Source of the DNA: Burkholderiales bacterium
GTDB taxonomy: Bacteria > Pseudomonadota > Gammaproteobacteria > Burkholderiales > JAHFRG01
DNA length: 57,744 bases
Reading direction: 5' to 3'
Assembly: GCA_035518095.1 (NCBI GenBank)
Contig: DATIXX010000076.1
Coordinates: 1 to 57,744, forward strand
Shown here: piece by piece, positions 45,136 to 56,220 of the stretch
How the letters are laid out: every line of letters begins with the position of its first letter
Position numbering within the stretch: the stretch's first letter is position 1
Program-made: the position numbers and the translations under genes
The notes under the pieces: model-generated
Told to the model about the DNA's origin: nothing
Seen by the model: only the letters and a program-made list of their open reading frames with translations
Database searches by the model: none

Positions 45136-46310
45136 GGCCGTGGCTCCCGCTCGCGGCTGCGGAACGCATCTCGCGAACGCTCCGGAGTTTCCGATGGCTG
45201 AGCCGTCTCAGGCGTCACGCCTCCCGGCGCAAGCTCCTGAGTTGTCGGCGCAACGCCTTCGCTCCGCAGCAATTTGTCGAGCGGCAGATACAGTAGACTC
45301 GCTCCGGACTTCGGCTCTATCAAGACTTTGTTATTGCTGGATAGCATGCGCTGCATCGTGTCTAAATATAGACGCTCACGCGTCACCGCCGCTGACTTCC
45401 TGTATTGCGCTTCAATCTGACTGAAGCGGCTGGCATCGCCTTCGGCATCGGCAATTACCCGCTGACGGTAGCCATCCGCCTCTTGCAGTAGTCGTGCAGC
45501 ACCGCCTCGTGCCCTGGGAATTACATCGTTGGCGTAGGCTTGGCCTTCGTTTTTTTGCCGCTCCCGGTCCTGGCCCGCCTTTACTGCGTCATCAAAGGCC
45601 GCCTGCACCTGCTCCGGCGGCTGCGCGTTTTGCATGGTTACTTTGCTAATCAAAATTCCGGTTTTATAACGATCCAGGATTTGCTGCATCAGTTGGGACG
45701 CTTGAGCCGCCACTTGCTCGCGCCCTTCGTAGAGCACAAAATCCATTTTGCTTTTTCCCACGACTTCACGTATTGATGATTCTGCCACCTGCAGCACCGC
45801 ATCATCCGGTGAACGATTGTTAAACAGGTAATCCTCGGGATTCTTGATAACATATTGCACAGCGAACTGGATATCGATGATGTTTTCGTCGTCGGTAAGC
45901 ATCAGCGATTCTTTGAGTACTTTGCTTTTCACATTGTTGCGGTAGCCGACTTCCACCGTTCTTACCTGCGAAACATTGACGAGGTCCACGCTTTCCATTG
46001 GATAAGGCAGGTGCCAGCGCGGTCCCGGTTGAGTCGTCTCAATGTACTTACCAAAACGCAATACTACACCGCGCTGCGATGCATCGACGATGTAGAAACC
46101 ACTTGCCAGCCACACCAGCAAGACCAGCGCAATCAGCAAGCCGAGCCCGCCGCCAAATTGTTTGGGAGCCGCGGTCCCTGGCCCGCCACCTGAAATGCGA
46201 CCGCGACCGAACAGCGCATTCAACTTTTCGTTGAATTTGCGCCATACATCATCCAAGTCGGGGGGGCCTTGGTTGCCGCGCTTTCCCCATTGCGGATCGT
46301 TTAATGCCAT
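45132..46310 (-). CDS. hflK: HflK, FtsH-protease-associated stomatin-like protein
   Basis: The 392-residue protein has a glycine-rich cytoplasmic start (QWGKRGNQGPPDLDD), a membrane helix (LGLLIALVLLVWLASGFYIV) and the band-7 domain, then a proline-rich tail. It partners HflC around FtsH. A strong terminator lies upstream, between it and hflX, so hflKC probably has its own promoter. Confidence 0.95.
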   Translation of the reverse strand: MALNDPQWGKRGNQGPPDLDDVWRKFNEKLNALFGRGRISGGGPGTAAPKQFGGGLGLLIALVLLVWLASGFYIVDASQRGVVLRFGKYIETTQPGPRWHLPYPMESVDLVNVSQVRTVEVGYRNNVKSKVLKESLMLTDDENIIDIQFAVQYVIKNPEDYLFNNRSPDDAVLQVAESSIREVVGKSKMDFVLYEGREQVAAQASQLMQQILDRYKTGILISKVTMQNAQPPEQVQAAFDDAVKAGQDRERQKNEGQAYANDVIPRARGGAARLLQEADGYRQRVIADAEGDASRFSQIEAQYRKSAAVTRERLYLDTMQRMLSSNNKVLIEPKSGASLLYLPLDKLLRSEGVAPTTQELAPGGVTPETAQPSETPERSRDAFRSREREPRP

Positions 46311-46322
46311 GTGGAATATCCC

Positions 46323-46355
46323 AAAAAAAATCTAACGCCGTCGCCGACGCGTTAA
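46323..46355 (-). terminator. Intrinsic terminator downstream of hflX
   Basis: In transcription direction, TAACGC-GTC-GGC-GAC-G-GCGTTA (stem of nine pairs with one bulged G) is followed by AGA and eight T (46330-46323), just past the hflX stop at 46358. The T-run ends 13 bases before the hflK start. Confidence 0.7.
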
Positions 46356-46357
46356 GC

Positions 46358-47479
46358 TCAGGCAACTTCTACTGCAACCGGTTCCGGGGTTTCGCCGCTC
46401 ATCGCTTCAAACAGCGCCAGCCGCACAAGATCAATGCCTTCAGAGGTGTGCGCACTCAAACGAACTCGGGAGATTTTACCATATTCGTCACGCTCTACGC
46501 CTTGTGACCAACCACACAAGTCGATTTTGTTGAGTACTAGCACCTGCGGCAGCCGGTCCGCGCCGATCTCTGCGAGCACTTTATTGACTTCAATGATTTG
46601 CCGGTCGTGGTTGGGATGACTGGCATCGACTACATGCAGCAACAAATCCGCCAGAGCAGTTTCTTCCAGTGTCGCACGAAACGCTTCAACCAGCGTGTGC
46701 GGGAGACTGCGGATGAAGCCCACCGTGTCGGAAAGCACAACTGAGCCGCGATGCGGAACAAACATTTTGCGCGAAGTGGTGTCGAGCGTCGCAAACAACT
46801 GGTCGGCTGCAAAGGCATTGGCATGTGTAAGACAATTGAATAGCGTGGATTTGCCGGCGTTGGTGTAACCCACCAGTGACACCGACATTACGTTGGCCCG
46901 GCGCCGCGCCCTTCGTTGAACTTCGCGTTGCCGTTGCAATCGCGCCAACTTATCCTTTAGGACCTTGACGCGTCTCGCGAGTAGACGACGGTCGGTTTCC
47001 AACTGCGTTTCGCCAGGCCCGCGCAATCCAATTCCGCCTTTTTGCCGTTCCAAATGTGTCCAGCCTCGCACCAATCGAGTCGAGAGATGCTCGAGTTGCG
47101 CGAGCTCGACCTGCAGCTTTCCTTCGTGGCTTTTAGCGCGCTGCGCAAAAATATCGAGTATAAGACTGGTGCGGTCCACTACTCTGCATCGCAGATGCTT
47201 TTCCAGGTTGCGCTCTTGGGCCGGAGATAAATCGTGGTTGAAAATAACGAGTTGAGCTCGGTTTTCGCGCAAGGCTTGTGCAATTTCTGCCACTTTGCCG
47301 GTTCCGGCGAACAGCGCAGGGTCAGGCTTGGAGCGCCTTCCTTTTATTACAAGTTTGAGATTGATTCCAGCGCTTAAGGCGAGCTGCTGTGACTCTTGCA
47401 GCCTTTCTGCGTAGCCCGCCTCGCCAAAATCGAGACTGACTAATACTCCAGTATTCCCGCTGTCGGGACGCTCAAACAT
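46358..47479 (-). CDS. hflX: GTPase HflX
   Basis: The 373-residue GTPase has the HflX N-terminal domain and a G domain with GYTNAGKSTLFN, DTVGFI and NKID. It binds and splits stalled ribosomes. It lies 12 bases downstream of hfq and ends at a terminator. Confidence 0.95.
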   Translation of the reverse strand: MFERPDSGNTGVLVSLDFGEAGYAERLQESQQLALSAGINLKLVIKGRRSKPDPALFAGTGKVAEIAQALRENRAQLVIFNHDLSPAQERNLEKHLRCRVVDRTSLILDIFAQRAKSHEGKLQVELAQLEHLSTRLVRGWTHLERQKGGIGLRGPGETQLETDRRLLARRVKVLKDKLARLQRQREVQRRARRRANVMSVSLVGYTNAGKSTLFNCLTHANAFAADQLFATLDTTSRKMFVPHRGSVVLSDTVGFIRSLPHTLVEAFRATLEETALADLLLHVVDASHPNHDRQIIEVNKVLAEIGADRLPQVLVLNKIDLCGWSQGVERDEYGKISRVRLSAHTSEGIDLVRLALFEAMSGETPEPVAVEVA

Positions 47480-47491
47480 TAATTACCGGCG

Positions 47492-47734
47492 CTAGGTCTC
47501 TGGAGAGGATTGCTCGAAGGGCACGCTGACCGCCCTGGCAGGCACCACGGTTGAAATTGCGTGCTTGTAGACCATCTGCGTAACGGTATTTTTCAACAGC
47601 ACGACGTATTGATCGAACGACTCTATCTGTCCCTGTAATTTGATGCCATTCACTAGATAAATCGAAACCTGCACATGTTCCTTGCGCAAAGCATTCAAAA
47701 ACGGGTCTTGTAATAATTGCCCTTTTGCACTCAT
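47492..47734 (-). CDS. hfq: RNA chaperone Hfq
   Basis: The 80-residue Sm-like protein has the conserved [13 protein letters not shown] start and the [12 protein letters not shown] motif. It pairs small RNAs with mRNAs. A GGAG site lies 5 bases before the ATG at 47734, which is why I prefer it over the GTG two codons earlier. Confidence 0.97.
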   Translation of the reverse strand: MSAKGQLLQDPFLNALRKEHVQVSIYLVNGIKLQGQIESFDQYVVLLKNTVTQMVYKHAISTVVPARAVSVPFEQSSPET

Positions 47735-47832
47735 GTTCACTCCATGGTTTTAGTTATTCACAAGTTAACTTTACTCGTTTTTTGAGCTTAAAGCCAGCCG
47801 CTCGGCTCACGCAAAGCTCCTTGTTTTCAGAC

Positions 47833-49155
47833 TTATTTACCGGCATAGGGATTCCGGCCGTGCTTGAACTGGACTCTAAGGGGGGTGCCTTGCAGCTTAA
47901 AATGCTTGCGCAAAGCGTGTTCCAGGTAGCGCTGGTAGCTGTTAGGAACCCGCTCTAGAGCATTGCCGTGGATAATAACAAGCGGCGGATTCACTCCGCC
48001 CTGGTGCGCGTAACGCAGCTTGGGGCGAATGAGCCCCGCGCGCGGCGGCTGTTGCTTGGCGATTGCGGATTGCAGCGCACGAGTTAGTTTCGGAGTCGGA
48101 AGTTTCACCATCGCCGCGCGGTATGCCATATCCACTGATTTCAGCAACGCCTGTACGCCCCTGCCTTCAAGAGCGGAAATAAAATGCAGGTTGACAAAGT
48201 CCAGAAATCCGAGCTTTCTCGGAAGTTCGAATTTAATTTGTGCGCGCTGCTCTACGCTCAGCGCATCCCATTTATTGACCGCGAGCACCATTGCCCTGCC
48301 CGCTTCCAGTATAAATCCTGCAATATGTGCGTCCTGTTCGGAGATTCCGCGCTGAGCATCCAGCACAAGCACGACAACGTCGGCATCCTCCACCGCTTGC
48401 ATGGCTTTGATCGTCGAAAATTTTTCGACCAGTTCATGTGCTTTGCCGCGCTTTCTCAGTCCCGCAGTGTCAATCAAAGTATAGCTTTTGTCGTTGTGTT
48501 CGAATTCGATATAAATGCTGTCGCGCGTCGTTCCGGGCTCGCCGAACACAATCACCCGTTCCTCGCCCAGTAGACTATTGACTAATGTTGACTTGCCCGC
48601 GTTTGGTCGTCCGACAATCGCGATCTTCGGATGCTTGCACTTAACTTCGGGTGCCCGCGCGGGTGCCAGGTTCGCCAACGCCAATTCAATGAGTTCGCTC
48701 ACCCCTTCGCCGTGCGCCGCTGATATCGGCAAGGGGACACCCAACCCCAGTTCAAAAAATTCCGCAGCCGCAACATCGCGCGCCATTCCTTCCGCCTTGT
48801 TCACCACAAGCCATACTGGGCGACCGCTCTTGCGCAAACTCTCCGCAATCAATCTATCGCTTGCCTGCAAGCCTTGGCGCGCATCGACCATGAACAAAAC
48901 TTCGTCTCCCTCGGCAATTGCTTGCTGCGTCTGTTTTGTCATCTGAGCCGAAATGCCATCCTTCGCCGCGGGCTCGAAGCCGCCGGTGTCCACCACGAGA
49001 AATGGTTTTATGCCTACCCTGCCATGGCCGAATTGCCGGTCGCGCGTCAATCCCGGCACATCCGCAACAATCGCATCGCGACTTCGCGTAAGGCGGTTAA
49101 ACAAAGTTGATTTTCCGACATTAGTGCGACCGACCAAGACCAGTGTGGGTTTCAT
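47833..49155 (-). CDS. der: GTPase Der (EngA)
   Basis: The 440-residue protein has two consecutive G domains ([14 protein letters not shown] and [14 protein letters not shown]) and the C-terminal KH-like domain. It acts in 50S subunit assembly. It lies between bamB and hfq, the usual betaproteobacterial order. Confidence 0.97.
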   Translation of the reverse strand: MKPTLVLVGRTNVGKSTLFNRLTRSRDAIVADVPGLTRDRQFGHGRVGIKPFLVVDTGGFEPAAKDGISAQMTKQTQQAIAEGDEVLFMVDARQGLQASDRLIAESLRKSGRPVWLVVNKAEGMARDVAAAEFFELGLGVPLPISAAHGEGVSELIELALANLAPARAPEVKCKHPKIAIVGRPNAGKSTLVNSLLGEERVIVFGEPGTTRDSIYIEFEHNDKSYTLIDTAGLRKRGKAHELVEKFSTIKAMQAVEDADVVVLVLDAQRGISEQDAHIAGFILEAGRAMVLAVNKWDALSVEQRAQIKFELPRKLGFLDFVNLHFISALEGRGVQALLKSVDMAYRAAMVKLPTPKLTRALQSAIAKQQPPRAGLIRPKLRYAHQGGVNPPLVIIHGNALERVPNSYQRYLEHALRKHFKLQGTPLRVQFKHGRNPYAGK

Positions 49156-49196
49156 TATGCGCCGATGATACCGCGCCGCAGCGGGTTCACGCGAAT

Positions 49197-50357
49197 CTAT
49201 GAAAGCGGTTCAACATTCATCGCGTACAGCCCGCCGTCGCGAGTCTGAATCAGTACTCCGTTATCCAATGCGATTGGCGGCGCAGAAATGCGGCTACCAT
49301 CGGTGGCCCGCCGCGCGGCAAACGAACCGTCCTCGCGCGACATAAAATGCACATAACCATGGAGATCCCCAACAACTATATAGTTTCCAATAACGAGCGG
49401 CGCGCTGATCCTGCGCCCGAACAGCTTGTCCTGTTTCCACACACTGGCACCGCTCACCTTGTCGAGTGCCACGACCGCCCCCTTATCGTCGCTCACGTAT
49501 AAATTGTGATCGTCAAGGGTCAAACCGGAAATGCTCGAGACGTCGCGCGCCCACAGCAGACTGCCGCGAAACAAATCGAAACACCCAACGCGGCCCTGAT
49601 AAGCGACCGCGCACACGCGTTCATCGTCAACTGCCGGCGTGCTGGTGATATCGGTTACCCGTTCCAGTTCCGTGGTTCCACGCGGTACTGCCACGGTGGC
49701 TTCCCATCCGATGTTGCCGGTTTCGATGTCGAGCGCGACCAGTTTGCCGCCGGCTAATCCTGCAAACACACCGCCGCGAGTGATGGCAACACCAGCGAAC
49801 GAGCGCACGGTGAGCGTGGGCGTGGCGTGCTCGTATACCCATTTACGGCTGCCGTCTGCGGCGTTCAATCCGAAAATTCGCCCGTCTTCGGTGCGCACCA
49901 CCACAATGCCGTTCGCGACCTGCGGTGCGCTGAGTATTTCACTGGTGAGTCGCGACTTCCAGATCAGGTAGCCTTCGTTATCAAACGCGAGCAGCTCGCC
50001 TCTTAAATCGCCTACCAAAACCAGATTGTGCGCGGCGCCAACCCCCGCGGAGAGATTACGGCGGGTATCCACGCGCCAGATCAGTTTGCCGGTTTTTGCG
50101 TTATACCGCAGCAGATCGCCTGCCTCGTTTGCGGCATAAACACTGTCATCGGCAAAAGCCGGAGTAAAGACGTATTCACCGGATTCCCCAATGCCCTTCT
50201 GCCACAGAACTTCTGTCCGCGCGGCTCTTCTAAACGCTACCAGCGGCGCCGGCTGGTCAACCGTATTTTCGTCATCGCCACTTAGTCCGAGGAGGCCGCA
50301 TGCGCAGAGCAAAAGTGCAAGCAAGGGGGAAGCCGCCTTGAGAAAACGGCAGCGCAT
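49197..50357 (-). CDS. bamB: Outer membrane assembly lipoprotein BamB
   Basis: The 386-residue protein has a lipoprotein signal (LLALLLCAC, likely modified C20) and PQQ-like beta-propeller repeats such as [10 protein letters not shown] and GSRKWVYEH. It is part of the BAM complex that inserts outer membrane proteins. The start abuts the yfgM stop. Confidence 0.93.
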   Translation of the reverse strand: MRCRFLKAASPLLALLLCACGLLGLSGDDENTVDQPAPLVAFRRAARTEVLWQKGIGESGEYVFTPAFADDSVYAANEAGDLLRYNAKTGKLIWRVDTRRNLSAGVGAAHNLVLVGDLRGELLAFDNEGYLIWKSRLTSEILSAPQVANGIVVVRTEDGRIFGLNAADGSRKWVYEHATPTLTVRSFAGVAITRGGVFAGLAGGKLVALDIETGNIGWEATVAVPRGTTELERVTDITSTPAVDDERVCAVAYQGRVGCFDLFRGSLLWARDVSSISGLTLDDHNLYVSDDKGAVVALDKVSGASVWKQDKLFGRRISAPLVIGNYIVVGDLHGYVHFMSREDGSFAARRATDGSRISAPPIALDNGVLIQTRDGGLYAMNVEPLS

Positions 50358-50987
50358 TTACTTTGCTCCCAAGGCTTCCAATTTGACCTGAATCAATTGG
50401 CGGTAAGCGCTTTTCGCGTCGATTTGGCTTAGCGCGGCTTGATAAGCACTGCGGGCCTCGGCCGGTTTGCCCTGTGCGACCAACACATCTCCTCTGAGGT
50501 CTGAAAAAAACGCGTCATAAGCAGGGTTGTGTTTGGCCTCCAGCAGCTGCAGAGCCTGCGTATAATTCTTTTCATCAAGCAACACTCCGGCGAGCCTAAG
50601 GCGCGCGATGTCCCGCAAGTCATCCTCATCGGCGTGGTCGACGACCCATTGCAGCTGAGCTTTTGCGCTTTGCAGGTCCCGCGCCTCGTAATCGGCCCTT
50701 GCGGCAATCAACGCCGCGCGCGGCGCGTACGGTGTCGAAGGAAATTTTTTTATGATGAATGCGGCAGCCTCGCCTATTTTTTTTGGATTATTTTGCGGCA
50801 CCAAACTTTGCAGCTCAGCGTATAGCGCGGCGGCCTCCTGCGCCTTGGCGTGCTGACTGTAGCGCCAGGCCTGGACACCTGTGACTACGACTGCAGCAGC
50901 AATCACGGCGAGAACCAGCGCGCGTCTGTTTTCCCTCCACCAGGCTTTCAAGGCATCTATCTGTTCTTGTTCTTGCAAGTCATACAT
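50358..50987 (-). CDS. yfgM: YfgM-like tetratricopeptide protein
   Basis: The 209-residue protein has one membrane helix near residues 25-42 ([18 protein letters not shown]) and TPR-like repeats in the periplasmic part. YfgM is an ancillary subunit of the SecYEG translocon that helps periplasmic chaperones. It overlaps the hisS end by 8 bases. Confidence 0.88.
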   Translation of the reverse strand: MYDLQEQEQIDALKAWWRENRRALVLAVIAAAVVVTGVQAWRYSQHAKAQEAAALYAELQSLVPQNNPKKIGEAAAFIIKKFPSTPYAPRAALIAARADYEARDLQSAKAQLQWVVDHADEDDLRDIARLRLAGVLLDEKNYTQALQLLEAKHNPAYDAFFSDLRGDVLVAQGKPAEARSAYQAALSQIDAKSAYRQLIQVKLEALGAK

Positions 50988-52245
50988 GATATTTCCTCAG
51001 CGTTTCGACAATCTCTCGTACTCCGGTGCGGATCTGCTCGCCGGCTTCACGTAACGGTTTTAGGCTTGCCTGTTGCGCCAGCGCTTCATCGTCGCCGATT
51101 ATTACGGCAAAGCGAGCTTCGCTTGAATCCGCCCGCTTCATCTGCGACTTGAAGCTGCCGCCACCGCAGTGCCATATCACGCGTAGCCCGCCATCGCGCA
51201 GTTGCTTCGCGACTTGCAGCGCGAATTTATCGGCCAATTCGCCCTGATGTACAAGATAAGCATCCGCTGGCCGCGCCGGAGGCGCGCCATCATGCAACAG
51301 CGCCAGCAAACGTTCAATTCCCATGGCGTAGCCGCACGCAGGCGCTGGTTTGCCACCCAACTGCGCCACCAGTCCGTCGTAACGGCCGCCGGCGCACACA
51401 GTGCCTTGGGCGCCCAGCATATCTGACACCCATTCAAATACGGTCAAATTGTAATAATCCAGCCCGCGCACCAAGCGCGGAGAAATTTCGAAATCAATTC
51501 CGGCGTCGCGCAATATCGCCTGCAGCCTTTCGAAGTGGGTGCGGGAATCTGCATCGAGATCATCCAGCAGACGCGGCGCGCCGGCGATGACAGGCTGTAA
51601 TGCGGGATCCTTGCTGTCCAGGACGCGAAGCGGATTCTGCTCCACGCGCGTGCGCACGGCGTCACCTAGCTTTTTTTCATGAGCGGTCAGATATTTTTTC
51701 AGGCGTTCGCGGTACCGCATTCGACATTCCGTGCTCCCAAGCGTATTTATTTTTAATTTGATATCCCGTAAACCCAGCTTGTTCCACAGCTGTTCGCACA
51801 TGATAATGTGCTCAGCGTCAATATCGGGGCCGGGGTAGCCCAGCGCTTCCACGCCAACCTGGTGGAACTGACGGAAGCGGCCCTGCTGCGGACGTTCGTG
51901 GCGGAACATTGGCCCCGCATAGTAGAGTCGCTTGGGGCCCGAGTAAAGCAAATGGTGTTGCAACACGGCGCGCACGCAGGACGCCGTGCCTTCCGGACGC
52001 AGGGTTAGGCTTTCTCCGCTCAGCTGGTCGACAAAGGTGTACATTTCCTTTTCCACAATGTCTGTCGTTTCGCCGATCGAACGTACAAAAAGGTCGGTCT
52101 TCTCGAGTATGGGGGTGCGAATACCAAGGTAGCCGTAACTTTGCAACCAAGTGCGTACCGTATCTTCAACGTATTCCCACAAGTGGGTTTGGTCGGGCAA
52201 AACGTCACCCATACCGCGAACTGCCTGGAAATTCTTATCTTTCAT
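50980..52245 (-). CDS. hisS: Histidine-tRNA ligase
   Basis: The 421-residue class II synthetase has the class II motif 2 region ([12 protein letters not shown]) and the histidine-binding LVRGLDYYN motif. It charges tRNA-His. In many relatives ispG lies directly upstream, but here rodZ does. Confidence 0.96.
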   Translation of the reverse strand: MKDKNFQAVRGMGDVLPDQTHLWEYVEDTVRTWLQSYGYLGIRTPILEKTDLFVRSIGETTDIVEKEMYTFVDQLSGESLTLRPEGTASCVRAVLQHHLLYSGPKRLYYAGPMFRHERPQQGRFRQFHQVGVEALGYPGPDIDAEHIIMCEQLWNKLGLRDIKLKINTLGSTECRMRYRERLKKYLTAHEKKLGDAVRTRVEQNPLRVLDSKDPALQPVIAGAPRLLDDLDADSRTHFERLQAILRDAGIDFEISPRLVRGLDYYNLTVFEWVSDMLGAQGTVCAGGRYDGLVAQLGGKPAPACGYAMGIERLLALLHDGAPPARPADAYLVHQGELADKFALQVAKQLRDGGLRVIWHCGGGSFKSQMKRADSSEARFAVIIGDDEALAQQASLKPLREAGEQIRTGVREIVETLRKYHV

Positions 52246-52313
52246 TATTAGAGCGGCAAATAACCCGGGTTGGGGAATTCAAAATTTCTAAGCAATTCAG
52301 GTTTCCAGGGTCT

Positions 52314-53195
52314 TCACTTCAATGTTATTCGCGCGACGTCAACCTTAGTATACGGTTGCAAATCGACGGGCTTGTCGTTATACGTGAGCCTCACACCGGC
52401 GGCATTGCCTACCACTACGAAAAGCGGTGGATTCCCACGCACCGTATCGGTGCTGCCGGCAGGGCTGAGCTGAGAGAGAATCTTCTTACCGTCCTTATCG
52501 GTAATTTCCACCCACGACTCTTCGTCAAATTCGAGCTTGATCTCGCTGCTCCGGACTTGTTGTGCAACCGGCCTGGCTTCATCGGCCTGCCCACGAATCG
52601 GCGCGTTAGCAGTCAGGGCAGGATTTGGCACCGCCGGCCGGCCCGCGGTACTGGGCGAACTTGACTGGTGTGTGGGGCTTGCGGCGCTTGCAGGACCTGC
52701 GGGACTTGCGGCAGCTGATTCAGCCGTCGCGCGCTTGCTATTAGGTTCCGCAAGTTTAATCGCCGCGACCGGTTTGGAATGCGGCGCCTTTTGCTCCCGG
52801 TACCACTCGAAGCTCAGGAACATGAGTCCCAGTGCCGCAAATAAAACAAATACCGCATAGCTGCGCCAACTACTTTTTTTATCCGATGCCGTCGGGAATT
52901 CCGCTACGCCCGGTCCGGCTTCGGGAACTTGTGGCGTTAACGGCAATTGCTCCAACGGCTTCAACAGCGGTTCAGCATCTATCTGCAACAGCCGGGCATA
53001 ATTGCGTATGAAGCCGCGCACAAAGTTGATACGTGGCAAGTTCTTATAATCATCGGCTTCCAGCGCTTCAATCTGCTTTACCGCGAGCTTAAGCTGCCGT
53101 GCGACGTCTGCAACGGATAGTCCGTGGCGTTGGCGCGCCGCCGAGAGAGCACTGCCAACGCCTTCAATCTTGTTGTTGGATGTGCCGTCGCTCAT
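52314..53195 (-). CDS. rodZ: Cell shape protein RodZ
   Basis: The 293-residue protein has an N-terminal Xre-like helix-turn-helix (about residues 14-77, LSAARQRHGLSVADVARQLK), one membrane helix (SYAVFVLFAALGLMFLSFEW) and a C-terminal periplasmic domain (LEFDEESWVEITDKDGKKI). It couples MreB to cell-wall synthesis. The ATG overlaps the pilW stop. Confidence 0.92.
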   Translation of the reverse strand: MSDGTSNNKIEGVGSALSAARQRHGLSVADVARQLKLAVKQIEALEADDYKNLPRINFVRGFIRNYARLLQIDAEPLLKPLEQLPLTPQVPEAGPGVAEFPTASDKKSSWRSYAVFVLFAALGLMFLSFEWYREQKAPHSKPVAAIKLAEPNSKRATAESAAASPAGPASAASPTHQSSSPSTAGRPAVPNPALTANAPIRGQADEARPVAQQVRSSEIKLEFDEESWVEITDKDGKKILSQLSPAGSTDTVRGNPPLFVVVGNAAGVRLTYNDKPVDLQPYTKVDVARITLK

Positions 53196-53971
53196 TCGAA
53201 TTGCCCATTGTCAAGCGCACGGGCTTCCGCGGAGTCCGGGTATTTCTTGCGCAATTGCAATGCGTAACTGGCCTCCGCATCCCGGTCACCCAGCTTGCGT
53301 TCAGTCCGCACGCCGAGCCACAAAGTCTGCGCGGTCGGGGCCGCTACCCGCATGTATCTGACAAGGTAAGCGTTGGCGTCCGTATATTGGCCGCGCTTAT
53401 AGGATAGTTCGGCCATGTTATAAAGCGCCAGCGGCTGGTCCGGACGAATTTGTAATGCTTTATTAAAGTATGCTAATGCCGCCTTGTCATCGCCTTTCCG
53501 ACGCATGCAGATGCCCGAATTGACATAGGACTTTTCCGGCGTCGCATACAACGGATTTTTCAACGCCGCCATAAAATATTTAATGGATTCGTCCTCGTGT
53601 TTGTTCTGGCAAAGGAACCACCCGTAATTGTTATTAGTGTCGGAATCGAGCGGATCGATCTCCAGTGCCCGGCGGAAGTCACGCTCGGCCTCGTCGTTCT
53701 GGTGCAATTGCATGTATACCAATCCGCGTACGTTATAAGCGGGAGCATAATTTGGATCAGTGTCCAAAGCTTGCTTCAGATCATCCAACGCAAAGCCCAT
53801 TTGGCCGCGTTGGTAATAGCCCTCCGCAAGCTCGGTGTGAATTTTAGCGCGACTCAGTGGGCTCGCCGTTTTCAAAACGGTATCCTGTGGTGGAATTGTA
53901 GTCGTTTCAACTTGTTGCTGCACACAGCCTGCAAGCATTCCAAAGAAGCAGATTACGAGGATACTTTTCAA
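53192..53971 (-). CDS. pilW: Type IV pilus biogenesis lipoprotein PilW/PilF
   Basis: The 259-residue lipoprotein has the lipobox LAGC (C16) and at least five TPRs (for example [21 protein letters not shown]). PilW/PilF is needed for PilQ secretin assembly. Both ends overlap neighbours by ATGA. Confidence 0.9.
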   Translation of the reverse strand: MKSILVICFFGMLAGCVQQQVETTTIPPQDTVLKTASPLSRAKIHTELAEGYYQRGQMGFALDDLKQALDTDPNYAPAYNVRGLVYMQLHQNDEAERDFRRALEIDPLDSDTNNNYGWFLCQNKHEDESIKYFMAALKNPLYATPEKSYVNSGICMRRKGDDKAALAYFNKALQIRPDQPLALYNMAELSYKRGQYTDANAYLVRYMRVAAPTAQTLWLGVRTERKLGDRDAEASYALQLRKKYPDSAEARALDNGQFE

Positions 53972-55059
53972 ACTGGATTCTCCGCTATTGCGGCTTTACG
54001 CGATCCGCGTCTGGTACGGTCCTGCACCCGTCCGACCAATTGCCCGCACGCTGCGTCAATATCATCACCCCGCGTTTTTCGCGTGGTCGCTACGATGCCC
54101 GCCTCAGCCAAGATGTCCCGAAAACGCGCAATCACATCAGGAGCAGAGCGCTTGTACCCTGAATCGGGAAATGGATTGAACGGAATCAGGTTAATTTTGC
54201 ACGACACATCTTTGACCAAATTAACCAGCGCGCGCGCCTGCGCGATGCTGTCATTCACTCCTGCGAGCATGACGTATTCGAAAGTAATGAAATCCTTCGG
54301 AGCTACAGCAACGTAGCGCCGGCACGAGGCAATCAATTCGCGCAACGGATATTTTCTGTTTATCGGCACCAGAATATCGCGCAAGGCATCGTTGGGCGCA
54401 TGCAGCGATACCGCCAGCGCGACCGGACACTCTTTGCTTAAACGGTCCATGCCTGGCACCACGCCAGAAGTACTGAGGGTCACGCGCCGTCGCGACAGGC
54501 CATAGGCATTACTGTCGAGCATTAAATGCAGCGCACTCACGACATTGTCGAAATTTAACAGCGGCTCGCCCATACCCATCAGCACCACATTGGATATCAC
54601 GCGCTCTCCGCGCCCGTCGTAGCCCAGCGCTTTGTTCGCCAAACGCAGCTGGCCGATGATTTCACCGGTGGTTAGGTTGCGGTTGAAACCCTGCCTGCCG
54701 GTCGAGCAAAAAGTACAAGCCAGCGCGCACCCGGCTTGCGTGGATATGCACAGCGTGCCCCGCCCGGCTTCTGGAATAAACACCGCATCCACCGCGTTGC
54801 CGCTGCCCACGTCCAGCAGCCACTTGCGCGTGCCATCGGCCGAAACACTTGCGGACTTTACTTCCGCCGACCCGATTATCGCCGTCGCGGACAGCTTTTC
54901 GCGCAAACTCCGGGCGAGATCGCTCATGCTGTCAAAATCATCTGCTCCGAAATGATGGATCCAGCGCAAAAGCTGCCGGGCTCGAAACGGCCTTTCACCG
55001 ATTTCCTTGCAGAAAGCGGTGAGGTGCTTCAAATCAAAATCAAGAAGGTTAACGGGCAT
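53968..55059 (-). CDS. rlmN: Dual-specificity RNA methyltransferase RlmN
   Basis: The 363-residue radical-SAM enzyme has [15 protein letters not shown] (C-x3-C-x2-C). It methylates A2503 of 23S rRNA and A37 of some tRNAs. The start overlaps the ndk stop by one base (TGATG). Confidence 0.96.
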   Translation of the reverse strand: MPVNLLDFDLKHLTAFCKEIGERPFRARQLLRWIHHFGADDFDSMSDLARSLREKLSATAIIGSAEVKSASVSADGTRKWLLDVGSGNAVDAVFIPEAGRGTLCISTQAGCALACTFCSTGRQGFNRNLTTGEIIGQLRLANKALGYDGRGERVISNVVLMGMGEPLLNFDNVVSALHLMLDSNAYGLSRRRVTLSTSGVVPGMDRLSKECPVALAVSLHAPNDALRDILVPINRKYPLRELIASCRRYVAVAPKDFITFEYVMLAGVNDSIAQARALVNLVKDVSCKINLIPFNPFPDSGYKRSAPDVIARFRDILAEAGIVATTRKTRGDDIDAACGQLVGRVQDRTRRGSRKAAIAENPV

Positions 55060-55484
55060 CAGCGTGAATGGATTTCCAGTGTTGGGAAGAAATATGCGAT
55101 TTCGACGGCGGCGGTTTCATTACTGTCAGAGCCGTGCACCGCGTTGAAGTTAATGCTTTGAGCATAGTCCGCACGCAGAGTGCCTTTTGCCGCTTTTTTC
55201 GGATCAGTTGCGCCCATCAACTCGCGGTTCGCCTGAATTGCGTTGTCGCCCTCCAGCACCTGCACCATTACCGGGCCGGAAATCATGAAATCCACAAGAT
55301 CGTTGAAAAATGGAAGTCCACGGTGCACGGCGTAGAAGCCTTCGGCTTGGGTGCGGGAGAGCCTTAGCATACGCGCCGCGACAATCTTGAGACCCTTTTC
55401 TTCGAAACGGGAATAGATTTTTCCAATGATGTTTCTGTTCACGGCATCCGGTTTGACAATGGATAAGGTGCGTTCAACAGCCAT
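55059..55484 (-). CDS. ndk: Nucleoside diphosphate kinase
   Basis: The 141-residue kinase has the start [15 protein letters not shown] and the catalytic histidine in NAVHGSDS. It balances NTP pools. I use the ATG at 55484, where the family begins. A GGAGACCGG site precedes it. Confidence 0.97.
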   Translation of the reverse strand: MAVERTLSIVKPDAVNRNIIGKIYSRFEEKGLKIVAARMLRLSRTQAEGFYAVHRGLPFFNDLVDFMISGPVMVQVLEGDNAIQANRELMGATDPKKAAKGTLRADYAQSINFNAVHGSDSNETAAVEIAYFFPTLEIHSR

Positions 55485-55777
55485 TTCCGGTCTCCAACAC
55501 AGTTCGAAATAAATATGTAAAGCTACCATGTTACAAGGCTCAAATAAAGCCTTAAGACCTAATTTTTATGGCGTTTTCCGTCTGGGCAAACGCCTGGACT
55601 GAAATCACACCATTTCAGCCGCGCACATTTCGCGGGAGATCTTCTAGTTGCTTATTTGAGCTCTGGCATGGCTATGGAACGCGGAAACCACTTTGAAACT
55701 ATTTTCACGCAGTGAATCGCTGTTTTACCAGTCGCAAGGTGCTACCCCATTTATTTCCGCTGATAAACCGGGTCCTA

Positions 55778-56176
55778 TTAGAAAACCGTCCCGAACAGGG
55801 CAAGCAGGCAGAGAATTGAAGCGGCACCTAAAGTGAGCCAGCTGGCTAGCGTTCCGATGAAGCGACCAGGTGACCCGCCGGAGGATATGCCAAGTCCCTG
55901 CGCATGCCAAACCCGTCCTCCCAACAGTAAGACGCCCAACGCATGCACCACCCATGCGCTGAAACCGGCAAGCTCTACCAGAAGAATAAGCAAAAGCGCA
56001 AGCGGCACATATTCCACGAAATTGCCTTGCGCGCGGATGGCGCGCGCCAAAATGGGATTGCCGCCATCCCCTATACCGACCTTGTATTTAACGCGGTACC
56101 GCACGACGCGAAAGGAAAGGTAAACCAGAATCAAGCTTAGTAGCGAAGCATATAGAAAAATAATTCGCGGCATCAT
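55778..56176 (-). CDS. MAPEG-family membrane protein
   Basis: The 132-residue protein has four helices and the MAPEG motif RAQGNFVEYVPLALLLI. The bacterial MAPEG (YecN-like) group resembles glutathione-using eicosanoid enzymes; function in bacteria is unclear. It lies alone between ndk and hemD. Confidence 0.88.
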   Translation of the reverse strand: MMPRIIFLYASLLSLILVYLSFRVVRYRVKYKVGIGDGGNPILARAIRAQGNFVEYVPLALLLILLVELAGFSAWVVHALGVLLLGGRVWHAQGLGISSGGSPGRFIGTLASWLTLGAASILCLLALFGTVF

Positions 56177-56220
56177 TGCCAGCCTCCTCTTTCGGAACTG
56201 CGTGAATTGAAAAACCTTGG

